DNA of 64,000 bases from Anaerolineales bacterium (GTDB lineage Bacteria; Chloroflexota; Anaerolineae; Anaerolineales; UBA11579): positions 1 to 64,000 of the forward strand of contig JAHCII010000009.1 of NCBI GenBank assembly GCA_026129305.1. Reading direction: 5' to 3'. The notes below the pieces were generated by a model. It was not told the DNA's origin, did not search any database, and worked only from the letters and a program-made list of their open reading frames with translations. The first letter of the stretch is position 1, and the number at the start of each line of letters is the position of its first letter. A program made the position numbers and the translations under genes. Of the stretch, positions 8,100 through 15,273 are shown piece after piece.

Positions 8100-11000
8100 C
8101 TAGAAGCGGCTGAGTACCTTGGCTTCCGTGGGGCTGGCCCCATGTAGGTCTTTGCCGGCCCGCCCTTGGTAGATCCAGAGCGCACTGCCTTCTTTGGCAT
8201 GTTTCTTGTCCACCCAGGCTTGCCCGGTAAGCGTGCCCTGCTGGTCCAGTGAACAGCTGGTGACTTCCCCGATCTGCTTCCCCTCGGCGTCGGTTACCGG
8301 GTCGCCCTGGTGGGCCATGCGCACCCCGGGCGGGAACTGGAAGCGCAGCACTTCGCGCTTGCGTCTGGCATCTGCCGCCAGGAAGGCGCCGCGCCCAATG
8401 AACCAGGGCTTGTTGGTCTGCACAAAGCTGCGGAACCCCGCATCGGCCGGGCTGAGCTTGTGCGGCCCGGCCAACTCTTGTCCGTAGAGGGGCAGACCAG
8501 CCTCAATGCGTAGCGAGTCGCGCGCCCCCAGGCCGATGGGCTGCAAGCCGTGCTTGGCCCCGGCCTTGAACAGGCTGTGCCACAGCTCCACGGCCTGGTC
8601 GGGATGCACGAAGAGCTCATAGGAGAACTGCTCGCCGGTGTAGCCGGTGCGTGAGACGATCAGGTCCAGCCCAGCCAACTGGGCGCGGGTGACGCCAAAG
8701 CGGCTCAGCTTGCGCAGCCGCGGCTTGTCGGCCGCGGCGGCCAGGGCCAGTAAGATCTTGCGGGCGTTGGGGCCTTGCAGGGCCAGGTCCACGCGCTGGT
8801 CAGCGCCGGCGCTGGCCGCGCGCAGGTTGCGCAGCGCCACGCCGCGGCCGAAGGCCAGCGCATCCGGCTGCCCCCGGTCGATGCACACCTCGCCCGCTCG
8901 CACCGCGTTGAGCCAGGCCCAGTTCTTGTCGTCGTTGCCGGCGTTCACCACCACCAGGTAGTCTTCCTGGTCCAAGCGATAAACCAGCAGGTCATCGATC
9001 ACGCCGCCGTCCGGGTCCAGGAAATGGGTATAGATGGACAACCCCACGGGCAGCCCGGCGATGTCGTTGGCGCACACCGAATCCAGAAAAGCGGCGGCCT
9101 GCGAGCCGCGCGCATCGTAGACGCCCATATGGCTGACGTCAAACAGGCCAGCGGTTTGGCGCACGGCCAGGTGTTCTTCGCGTACGGAGCTGTAGCGCAG
9201 CGGCATATCCCAACCGGCGAAGGGCACCAGCTTGGCGCCCAGGCTTTGATGCACTTCATACAGCCGGGTGCGCTTCAATGGCGGATCGACCGGCGCTTGC
9301 CAGGCAAAATCAGGCAGGGCCTTGGTTGGGGCGGCGGGCTGGCCCACCGCAAAGGGCTTGCGCGCCGGGGCTGGCTTGCCTTTGGGTGCTGCCACCTTGC
9401 GTTTGCTCTCGGTCACCAGCACAGGGCCGGGTGCGGTGCGGGTCAGGTCCTGATCGTCCAGGGTCACAAAACCGTCGGAGAGCGCCCGCAGCCACTCGGC
9501 GGCCAGGCTGAACTTCGCCCTGGGCACGGCCAGCAAGTAATCGTCGCCGCTCAACCGGCTGAGCCCAGCCTTGACTTCGCCCATGGGTGTGGGCAGGCTC
9601 ACCGCCAGGTTGCTCTTGGGGCTGGCGGCTTCAATATCATTAGCCACGGCCACGTTCAGCAGGTTTTGAGCCTGCTGGCCGCTGATTTCCAGGCCGACCC
9701 AGGCGGCTTTGCCGGCCGCTTTGTCGTCCGGATAATAGAAATGGGGATACCCATGCTGGCTGGGCTTGAAGTCGATGCCGGCCGCTTCGGCCAGCTTGCG
9801 CACGCGCAGCTTGGCGTCCCACAACGCGGCAAAGTCCACCTTGGCGCGCTGGCTCAGGCTGCTCTGTGTGCGGTCCCGGTAGGGGCGGCAGGCCAGCAGC
9901 AGGTCAGTGATGATGTTGCCCAGCTCACGGCTGTCTTTTTCACTGAAGCCGCGCTGGGTCACCCAGGAGGTACCTAAGCGCACGCCGGACGGATTGAAGG
10001 CGGAGCGGTCGCCGGGAATCGTGTTGCGGTTGACCACAATACCCGCCAGGTCCAGGATGCGCGCTGCCATGTCTCCCGATAGGGTCGTGCCATCCGGGCC
10101 TACCACGCTCTTGCAGTCCAAGTTGGTCAGATGACTGCGTGTGCCGCCAAAAGGGATGCGAAAACCGCGCTGCTGCAGTTGGTCGCTCAACGCCACACAG
10201 TTGGCGATTACCTGGGTTTGCAGCGCCTGAAATTCCGGGCTTTGGGCGATCTTGAAGGTCAGGGCCAGCCCCGCAAATACATTCACGTGCGGGCCGCCTT
10301 GCTCGCCGGGGAACACGGCCCGGTCGATCTTTTCGGCCAGCTTTTTGTCTGTCGTCAGGATGATGGCGCCGCGCGGGCCGTTGAGCGTCTTATGCGTAGT
10401 CGAAGTGACCACGTGCGCGTGACCCACAGGGGATGGATAGACCCCGGCGGCCACCAAGCCGGCCACATGGGCGATATCGGCGAGCAGGTAGGCGCCCACC
10501 GAGTCGGCGATGCGCCGCAAGGCGGCCCAGTCCGCCGGCCAGGGATAGGATGAGAAGCCGCCAATGATCATGCGTGGCTTGTGCTGCAGGGCCAGTTCAG
10601 CCAGCTCTTCATAATCGATCATTTCTGTGTCAGGGTTGACCGTGTAATGCACGATGTTGTAATACTTGCCGGAGCGATTGGCAGGCGAGCCGTGCGAGAG
10701 GTGGCCGCCGTGCAGCAGGTTCATGCCCATCACCGTATCCCCGGGTTGTACCAGGGCGTGGTACACGGCGTTGTTGGCTGGCGCGCCGGAGAGCGCCTGA
10801 ACATTCACATACAGCTTGTCCGCGCTGACCTCCTGTGTGGCAAAGGTTTCCGCTACCCGCCGGCGCGCCAACGCTTCCAGCAGGTTGGCGTATTCCACGC
10901 CCTTGTAATAGCGCGGGTCAGAATGACGGCGGTAGTGGTTGAGGCGCGCTGGATAATCCATGATCTCGGCCTCCTGCATCCAACGCGTGTCTTCGTCGGG

Positions 11001-11189
11001 ATAGCCTTCGGCGTAAATATTCTGGAAGGCCGAAGAAAGCGCTTCGCGCACGGCCAGGGGCGCGCTGCTTTCGCTGGGGATCAAGATCAGCCGACGGTAT
11101 TGGCGCTCAGCCTCAAGCTGTGTTAGTTCATCAATTTCAGGGGCCAGTTGGGCCAGGGAACCGCGGAAAAGGAAGTCTTTGGCAGGCAT
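8100..11189 (-). CDS. Fused serine hydroxymethyltransferase - glycine cleavage T protein
   Basis: Single 1029-residue protein joining two folate enzymes. Residues about 1-440 are PLP-dependent serine hydroxymethyltransferase, with the lysine motif TTHKTLNGPRG. A linker region of about 130 residues (near 440-570) reads weakly like a folate-binding barrel. Residues about 635-1029 are an aminomethyltransferase with FAGWDMPLRY, GLFDVSHMG and SRTGYTGEQFSYELF. It could turn serine to glycine and use glycine-derived aminomethyl groups, both yielding methylene-THF. The start is the ATG at 11189 because the SHMT fold begins there and a TACAAT box lies 6 nt upstream. The in-frame extension to 11360 overlaps the divergent gene. 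Confidence 0.9.
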   Translation of the reverse strand: MPAKDFLFRGSLAQLAPEIDELTQLEAERQYRRLILIPSESSAPLAVREALSSAFQNIYAEGYPDEDTRWMQEAEIMDYPARLNHYRRHSDPRYYKGVEYANLLEALARRRVAETFATQEVSADKLYVNVQALSGAPANNAVYHALVQPGDTVMGMNLLHGGHLSHGSPANRSGKYYNIVHYTVNPDTEMIDYEELAELALQHKPRMIIGGFSSYPWPADWAALRRIADSVGAYLLADIAHVAGLVAAGVYPSPVGHAHVVTSTTHKTLNGPRGAIILTTDKKLAEKIDRAVFPGEQGGPHVNVFAGLALTFKIAQSPEFQALQTQVIANCVALSDQLQQRGFRIPFGGTRSHLTNLDCKSVVGPDGTTLSGDMAARILDLAGIVVNRNTIPGDRSAFNPSGVRLGTSWVTQRGFSEKDSRELGNIITDLLLACRPYRDRTQSSLSQRAKVDFAALWDAKLRVRKLAEAAGIDFKPSQHGYPHFYYPDDKAAGKAAWVGLEISGQQAQNLLNVAVANDIEAASPKSNLAVSLPTPMGEVKAGLSRLSGDDYLLAVPRAKFSLAAEWLRALSDGFVTLDDQDLTRTAPGPVLVTESKRKVAAPKGKPAPARKPFAVGQPAAPTKALPDFAWQAPVDPPLKRTRLYEVHQSLGAKLVPFAGWDMPLRYSSVREEHLAVRQTAGLFDVSHMGVYDARGSQAAAFLDSVCANDIAGLPVGLSIYTHFLDPDGGVIDDLLVYRLDQEDYLVVVNAGNDDKNWAWLNAVRAGEVCIDRGQPDALAFGRGVALRNLRAASAGADQRVDLALQGPNARKILLALAAAADKPRLRKLSRFGVTRAQLAGLDLIVSRTGYTGEQFSYELFVHPDQAVELWHSLFKAGAKHGLQPIGLGARDSLRIEAGLPLYGQELAGPHKLSPADAGFRSFVQTNKPWFIGRGAFLAADARRKREVLRFQFPPGVRMAHQGDPVTDAEGKQIGEVTSCSLDQQGTLTGQAWVDKKHAKEGSALWIYQGRAGKDLHGASPTEAKVLSRF

Positions 11190-11195
11190 GCCGGA

Positions 11196-11201
11196 ATTGT
11201 A
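11196..11201 (-). promoter_or_regulatory. -10 box for leaderless SHMT-GcvT mRNA
   Basis: TACAAT on the minus strand, separated by 6 nt from the ATG, so transcription should begin at or next to the start codon. No ribosome-binding site is present. Confidence 0.6.
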
Positions 11202-11225
11202 ACGCTTCTCTGCGCCACAGCTTTG

Positions 11226-11231
11226 TATAAT
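11226..11231 (+). promoter_or_regulatory. -10 box of the DUF1801 gene
   Basis: TATAAT 28 nt before the ATG, facing away from the SHMT-GcvT -10 box 25 bp to the left. AAGGAGGT between box and ATG gives a normal leader. Confidence 0.55.
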
Positions 11232-11259
11232 GGAGGGGCTATTTGCAAGGAGGTGCAGT

Positions 11260-11721
11260 ATGGTCAGCAGCAAAGCGGCAACCGTGGAAGAGTATCTCAA
11301 AGAATTGCCTGAAGACCGCCGGGAGGCGCTCTCCGCGGTTCGCCAGGTTATTTTAGACAACCTGCCCGCTGGCTATGAGGAAGGTATGCTCTACGGCATG
11401 ATCGCCTACTACATCCCGCTGAAGGATTTCCCGGATACGTACAACGGCCAGCCGCTTGGCCACGTCGGGTTGGCTTCGCAAAAAAATTATATGGCTTTGT
11501 ATTTGAACAGCGTGTACAGTGATGCAGCGGCGGAGAAGTGGTTCAGGGAACGTTACCAAGCCAGCGGCAAGAAGCTGGATATGGGTAAATCCTGCGTACG
11601 TTTCAAGAAACTTGCTGATCTGCCATTGGAGCTTGTCGGCGAGACTGTGGCAATGACGCCGCCGGAAAAACTCCTGACCTTCTACAAGCAGCCACAGAAA
11701 ACGGCCCGGAGAAAGAAATAA
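11260..11721 (+). CDS. DUF1801-family protein
   Basis: 153-residue cytoplasmic protein of the DUF1801/YdhG-like type. Typical features are the N-terminal TVEEYLKELPEDRREAL helix, YEEGMLYGMIAYYIP near residue 43, and SQKNYMALYLNS near 77. The C-terminus is basic (KTARRKK). The biochemical role of the family is not established. The start is the ATG at 11260 with AAGGAGGT 6 nt upstream. It is divergent from the SHMT-GcvT gene and ends just before an unexplained structured intergenic element. Confidence 0.8.
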   Translation: MVSSKAATVEEYLKELPEDRREALSAVRQVILDNLPAGYEEGMLYGMIAYYIPLKDFPDTYNGQPLGHVGLASQKNYMALYLNSVYSDAAAEKWFRERYQASGKKLDMGKSCVRFKKLADLPLELVGETVAMTPPEKLLTFYKQPQKTARRKK

Positions 11722-11723
11722 AA

Positions 11724-11897
11724 GAAAACGCCGGAGCTTGGCTTGACCTGCGCTCTCGCTAAGACCAGTTCGCCTCTGGCCGGCGGTGCGCTCGTTGCCT
11801 CATCTGGTAGTTTGCCCTCGGCTACGGATGGTGATGCTTCCGTTCCCGCAAAGAGCCTTGTTGCTGGGCCGTACCAGATGTTCGCTCCGGCGTTCTT
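11724..11897. other. Long inverted-repeat-bounded structured element, strand unknown
   Basis: Between two convergent genes, AACGCCGGAGC at 11727-11737 is perfectly complementary to GCTCCGGCGTT at 11884-11894, and the pairing extends outward by an AAAG/CTTT step past one bulged base. Inside, CATCTGGTA at 11801-11809 pairs perfectly with TACCAGATG at 11872-11880. Smaller hairpins are possible in both arms, for example ACGGA at 11824 with TCCGT at 11839. The result is a branched fold of about 170 nt closed by two long helices. It could be a small RNA gene, a dispersed repeat or a 3'-end structure. It matches no RNA family I can name. Confidence 0.45.
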
Positions 11898-11941
11898 TGC
11901 ACCCATAGAATAGCCGGACCCACAAGGCTTGCCACCTGCTG

Positions 11942-11966
11942 TTTGTCCTGCCTTGGGCAGGACAAA
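11942..11966 (-). terminator. Hairpin after the ZIP transporter gene
   Basis: Perfect 11-bp stem (TTTGTCCTGCC and complement) with a 3-nt loop, starting 6 nt after the stop codon of the minus-strand transporter. The T-run is short. Confidence 0.6.
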
Positions 11967-11971
11967 TGACA

Positions 11972-12712
11972 TCAGCCCAAGACAGCTTGCAAGGCGATCA
12001 TCGCTGTGACAGACAGCGTCACGACGACGGCTACGACTTCTTTCGGCGCATCTTCCAGGGCCTCGGGCAACACTTCGGCGAAGACCATCCACAGCATGGC
12101 GCCGGCCGCCAGCCCCAGCCCAAAAGGCAGCACAGGCTTAAACAAGGTCACGGCCAGGAAGGCTGGCACCGCCATAAGGGGTTGGGGAAGGGAAGAGACG
12201 ACGGCCCACCAGGCGGCCCGCAAAGGCGAGGTGCCAAGCGGCACCATCAGGAGCGCGATCGCCAACCCTTCCGGGATATTTTGAATGGCAATGGCGGCGG
12301 CGATCAGCAGCCCCAGCTGTTCCCCACCGCCATAGGCCACACCCATGCCAATACCTTCTGCGAAGGAGTGGATGGTCATGGCTGCTAAGATCAGGAGGGT
12401 TTTAACGCCGACTGATTTGCGGAGAGCCTGCAGTGATGCGCTCTTGTCTTGCTTTAGGCGTTGGTTCAGGGCATGAATGCCTGCCAGGCCGGCGATCGAC
12501 CCCAGCATTAGCAGCGGCACGGAGAGCGGCAGGGCTTCAAAGATCAGGCTGAAGGAGGCCCCCAGCATCAGGCCGCTGGCTGCGCCGCCGAATATTCCCA
12601 GCCAACGCCGGGAAAAGTTGTGCACAAAGAAGAAGGGCAGTGCCCCCAGGCCGCAAGCCAATGCGGTGAGCAGCGCAGCCCAAAACACGGTCCAAACGTT
12701 GGTTTGCATCAT
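11972..12712 (-). CDS. ZIP-family divalent metal transporter
   Basis: 246 residues with about eight hydrophobic segments. The two ZIP signatures lie in helices 4 and 5: HSFAEGIGMG near residue 112 and QNIPEGLAIALL near 142, whose His, Glu and Asn residues form the metal path. The family imports zinc or other divalent metals, and selectivity cannot be read here. A long, Lys/Gln-rich loop lies near residues 80-105. The start is an ATG-ATG pair immediately after the T-run of the tRNA-Val terminator. No ribosome site is visible, so translation may depend on read-through or an unseen start. Confidence 0.88.
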   Translation of the reverse strand: MMQTNVWTVFWAALLTALACGLGALPFFFVHNFSRRWLGIFGGAASGLMLGASFSLIFEALPLSVPLLMLGSIAGLAGIHALNQRLKQDKSASLQALRKSVGVKTLLILAAMTIHSFAEGIGMGVAYGGGEQLGLLIAAAIAIQNIPEGLAIALLMVPLGTSPLRAAWWAVVSSLPQPLMAVPAFLAVTLFKPVLPFGLGLAAGAMLWMVFAEVLPEALEDAPKEVVAVVVTLSVTAMIALQAVLG

Positions 12713-12744
12713 AAAAAATGCTAGGGCGCCGTAAGGCGCCCTAG
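12713..12744 (-). terminator. Terminator of tRNA-Val, abutting the ZIP start codon
   Basis: Perfect 10-bp stem CTAGGGCGCC with loop GTAA (12721-12744), then six T on the minus strand (12713-12718). The T-run touches the transporter's ATG at 12712. Confidence 0.85.
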
Positions 12745-12818
12745 TGGGCGAGATAGGACTCGAACCTACGACATCTTCCTTGTAAGGGAAGCGCTCTAAC
12801 CAACTGAGCTACTCGCCC
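12745..12818 (-). tRNA. tRNA-Val (anticodon TAC)
   Basis: 74-nt cloverleaf on the minus strand: acceptor GGGCGAG pairs with CTCGCCC, D-arm GCTCAGTTGGTTAGAGC, anticodon stem CTTCC/GGAAG around TTACAAG with anticodon TAC at 12782-12784, and T-loop GGTTCGAACC. CCA is not encoded. TACAAT at 12829-12834 is a likely -10 box. Confidence 0.96.
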
Positions 12819-12846
12819 GATCGACAAAATTGTACCCGAAGCGCTC

Positions 12847-12862
12847 TGCAACACGTGTTGCA
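12847..12862. promoter_or_regulatory. 16-bp perfect palindrome, probable operator of the RpiR-type regulator
   Basis: TGCAACACGTGTTGCA is fully self-complementary. It lies 42-57 bp upstream of the presumed leaderless start of the regulator gene and 13 bp beyond the tRNA-Val -10 box. A dimeric regulator could bind it to control either unit. Confidence 0.55.
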
Positions 12863-12891
12863 CTTCATGTGCGGTCTGCAATTTTCTGTGC

Positions 12892-12897
12892 TATAGT
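12892..12897 (+). promoter_or_regulatory. -10 box for leaderless regulator mRNA
   Basis: TATAGT ends 6 nt before the ATG at 12904, leaving no space for a ribosome-binding site. Confidence 0.55.
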
Positions 12898-12903
12898 GCC
12901 TCA

Positions 12904-13755
12904 ATGGCTGCGACCTATGCAGAGCGGATTCGCGCTGCCCGTCCGGGGCTTTCCAAGAGCTTCCAGCGGCTGGCTGATTATATACTGGATTCCTATGTGC
13001 ACGCCGCGCTGATGACGGCCTCAGAACTGGCCCATGCGGTGGACGTCGACTCTGCCACGGTGGTGCGCTTCGCCCAAGCGCTCAGCTATTCGGGCTTCCC
13101 TGAACTGCAGGCCGAAATTAAAGCGCGCGTGATCCAAGACCTGATGTTGCGGCCCAAGGAAAGTGTCAAACCCGACAGTCTGCCTGCGCTCACCGATACG
13201 GCCTTTAAGGACCTCAGCGAAACTATGGAGCGCCGCCGGCGCATGTTGGACCCCGAGCCCCTGGAGCAGCTGCTGACAGCGCTCAAGTCAGCCGAGCGTG
13301 TGCTGGTGCTGGCAGATTCGCAGGGCCAATTTATCTTGGGGGAGCTGGCGCGTTTGTTGCGGGCCGTGGGCATGGTTTGCCTGCCGCTGCCCAGCGATGA
13401 ACACAGCCTGGCTGCCAGCCTGGCCGCAGTACTCCCCAGTGATTTTTTGTTCATCATTGATATGACTGACCAGGGCGAAACCATCCCAGCCGCGCTGGCC
13501 TGGGCCAAAACAGCCGGCCTGCCTAGCGCGGCCCTGGTGGGCAGCGCCTCATTTGCGGCAGCCCAGCGAGCCAGCATCGTGATCGAGGTGCAAAGCCAGG
13601 AGCAAAGCGACAATGCCCCCGTAGTGCTGTCGGCCATGGTATACACGATTGGCAGGGCGCTGCGTTGGCGATTTGCCGATGAGTACAAGCAAGTGCAATC
13701 CAAAGTGGAAAGGGCCCAAAAACGCCTGGCCGCGGCCAGGGTGGGCAAAGCATAA
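12904..13755 (+). CDS. MurR/RpiR-family transcriptional regulator
   Basis: 283 residues. The N-terminal RpiR-type helix-turn-helix spans about residues 1-77 (LADYILDSYVHAALMTASEL then VDSATVVRFAQALSYSGFPE). A SIS sugar-phosphate-binding domain covers about 120-255 (RVLVLADSQGQFILGELARLL near 137). The family senses phosphosugars or related ligands. The next gene, an FAH-family hydrolase, starts 3 nt after the stop, so the two form an operon and the regulator probably controls it. The C-terminus is rich in Lys/Arg/Ala. The mRNA looks leaderless. Confidence 0.88.
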   Translation: MAATYAERIRAARPGLSKSFQRLADYILDSYVHAALMTASELAHAVDVDSATVVRFAQALSYSGFPELQAEIKARVIQDLMLRPKESVKPDSLPALTDTAFKDLSETMERRRRMLDPEPLEQLLTALKSAERVLVLADSQGQFILGELARLLRAVGMVCLPLPSDEHSLAASLAAVLPSDFLFIIDMTDQGETIPAALAWAKTAGLPSAALVGSASFAAAQRASIVIEVQSQEQSDNAPVVLSAMVYTIGRALRWRFADEYKQVQSKVERAQKRLAAARVGKA

Positions 13756-13758
13756 GAA

Positions 13759-14529
13759 ATGCAGATTATTCGTTTTTCTCAGGCGGGCGGGGCGCCGCAG
13801 TACGGCTGGCTCTTGGATGACAAGATCGGTCTGATCGAGGGCAGCCCGTTTGCCGCTTTCCGACGCGGCGAAGCAGCCATTGAGTTGGAGAAGGTGGATT
13901 TGCTTTCCCCGGTTGAACCCAGCAAGATCATTTGTGTGGGGCGCAATTACGTGGCTCATGCCCAGGAGCATGACGTGGATGTGCCTGAAGTGCCGCTTCT
14001 GTTCCTCAAACCGCCGTCTTCCATTGTGGGGCCGGGCGGCACCATCTTCTTGCCGCCGCAGACCCAGCGGGTGGAGCATGAAGCCGAGTTGGCCGTGGTG
14101 ATCGGCCAGCGCAGCCGCTGGCTCAACCCGGAGACGGCCAAGGCGGCCATCCTGGGTTACACGATCGCCAATGACGTCACGGCGCGGGATTTGCAGCGCC
14201 GTGATGGGCAATGGACACGCGGCAAAGGTTTCGACACTTTTTGCCCGGTCGGCCCGTGGATCGAGACGGATTTTGACCCGGCGGACGCGGTAGTGACTTG
14301 CAATGTCAATGGGGAATTACGCCAGATGGGTTCTACGCGGGATATGGTTTTCCCTGTCTTGCAACTGATTGCCTATGCCTCTTCTGTAATGACCCTGGAG
14401 CCGGGCGACATTTTGCTGACGGGCACGCCGGCTGGGGTGGGGCCGCTGGTGGATGGTGATGAACTGGTCAGCAGCATCGAAGGGTTGGGTGAGCTGCGCA
14501 ACCCGGTGCGTGCCGAGCCGCCGCACTAG
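13759..14529 (+). CDS. Fumarylacetoacetate hydrolase (FAH) family protein
   Basis: 256-residue protein of the FAH/2-hydroxyhepta-2,4-diene-1,7-dioate isomerase superfamily, which act on C-C bonds or enol/keto forms of dicarboxylic acids from aromatic or sugar breakdown. Motifs are ICVGRNYVAHAQEH near residue 54, the metal-binding Glu pair in VEHEAELAVVIG near 105, and GYTIANDVTARDLQ near 132 with GDILLTGTPAGVG near 216. The short N-terminal domain is typical of this subgroup. It is co-transcribed with the upstream RpiR-type regulator, 3 nt away. The substrate is not known. Confidence 0.88.
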   Translation: MQIIRFSQAGGAPQYGWLLDDKIGLIEGSPFAAFRRGEAAIELEKVDLLSPVEPSKIICVGRNYVAHAQEHDVDVPEVPLLFLKPPSSIVGPGGTIFLPPQTQRVEHEAELAVVIGQRSRWLNPETAKAAILGYTIANDVTARDLQRRDGQWTRGKGFDTFCPVGPWIETDFDPADAVVTCNVNGELRQMGSTRDMVFPVLQLIAYASSVMTLEPGDILLTGTPAGVGPLVDGDELVSSIEGLGELRNPVRAEPPH

Positions 14530-14544
14530 TCCGAGGTTAAATAC

Positions 14545-14574
14545 AAAAAGGCTGCCGAAAGGCAGCCTTTTTGA
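14545..14574 (+). terminator. Bidirectional terminator
   Basis: AAAAAGGCTGCC, loop GAAA, GGCAGCCTTTTT between convergent genes. Confidence 0.9.
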
Positions 14575-14598
14575 TTTTTAGCAAAGTCCTAAGAGCTC

Positions 14599-14769
14599 TT
14601 AGAAGCCCTTCATGGCATTGCCGAGGATCAGCAGTACCGCGCTGGCGACAGCCAACCAGAGTGCATAGGCACCCAGGGCGCTGGATAGCACGGTAGCACC
14701 GAGCACAGCCAGCACTACCAGGATCACCGAGATCCAGAAAACTGCTTTGGTGGGGGGGGTAAGACGCAT
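14599..14769 (-). CDS. Small two-helix membrane protein
   Basis: 56 residues with two hydrophobic segments (near 8-29 and 33-51) and basic or polar ends. AAAGGAG lies 8 nt before the ATG at 14769; a longer in-frame start at 14787 lies over that site and is rejected. No family is recognised and the function is unknown. It is convergent with the FAH gene across a terminator. Confidence 0.6.
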   Translation of the reverse strand: MRLTPPTKAVFWISVILVVLAVLGATVLSSALGAYALWLAVASAVLLILGNAMKGF

Positions 14770-14845
14770 AATGAAATCTCCTTTCAAGATAACTGCTTAA
14801 CTAACTCTACTATAAATGCCAGATGAAAACAAGCAAATTTTTGGT

Positions 14846-15175
14846 TTACTTGCTGCGGTCTTCTACGCTGGCTTTCTTGGCGGCTTCTTTCACAGCCTTA
14901 ACGCCATTTTCCATCGCAGAAGTACCGGAGTACATTTCACTGGTACCGATCACCTTGTTGTTGCGGGCGCGCAGGTTGAAGTAGGGTGCACCGTTCTTGG
15001 CGGTCTTGCGCTGGTAGTTCTTATCGTCACCTGCGTGCTTCTGCACGGAAGCGATACCGCGCTTGGCGCCGGCTTTGTTGGTGTAGGTCTCGCTGTGCAG
15101 GATGGGTTCGTTGTTGCCAGCCAGCAGGTTGAAGCGATACCCGCCTTTACCCAGTTCGATTACAAATTTAGCCAT
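14846..15175 (-). CDS. YegP/DUF1508-family protein
   Basis: 109 residues made of two tandem DUF1508 repeats, each about 50 residues: KFVIELGKGGYRFNLLAGNN with SETYTNKAGAKRGIASV, then APYFNLRARNNKVIGTSEMY. The basic, compact beta-alpha repeat is widespread and its role is unknown. GAGGTGAAAG precedes the ATG. A TAAAAT box about 35 nt upstream may be the -10. Confidence 0.85.
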   Translation of the reverse strand: MAKFVIELGKGGYRFNLLAGNNEPILHSETYTNKAGAKRGIASVQKHAGDDKNYQRKTAKNGAPYFNLRARNNKVIGTSEMYSGTSAMENGVKAVKEAAKKASVEDRSK

Positions 15176-15231
15176 CTTTCACCTCAGGTACATAAAAATG
15201 ATAGGGATTTTATCATTGATAACTCTACACC

Positions 15232-15265
15232 AAAAAAAGAGGCGCACATTCGTGCGCCTCTTTTT
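15232..15265 (-). terminator. Terminator after the Ig-domain lipoprotein gene
   Basis: GAGGCGCAC, loop ATTC, GTGCGCCTC flanked by A and T runs, starting 8 nt past the minus-strand stop. The runs on both sides also allow plus-strand use. Confidence 0.88.
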
Positions 15266-15273
15266 GGAACCAA

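Noticed and set aside
8775-9977. 400-residue plus-strand frame opposite the SHMT-GcvT gene
   Set aside because: Gln/Gly/Ala/Val-rich antisense shadow of a high-GC gene, with no motif or ribosome site.
11724-11897. tmRNA, RNase P RNA, 6S RNA or integron attC site
   Set aside because: None of the conserved sequence blocks of these RNAs is present, and the ends do not fit the attC core consensus.
11682-12092. 136-residue minus-strand frame across the structured element
   Set aside because: It runs through long inverted repeats and into the ZIP gene in another frame, and has no domain. The inverted-repeat explanation is stronger.
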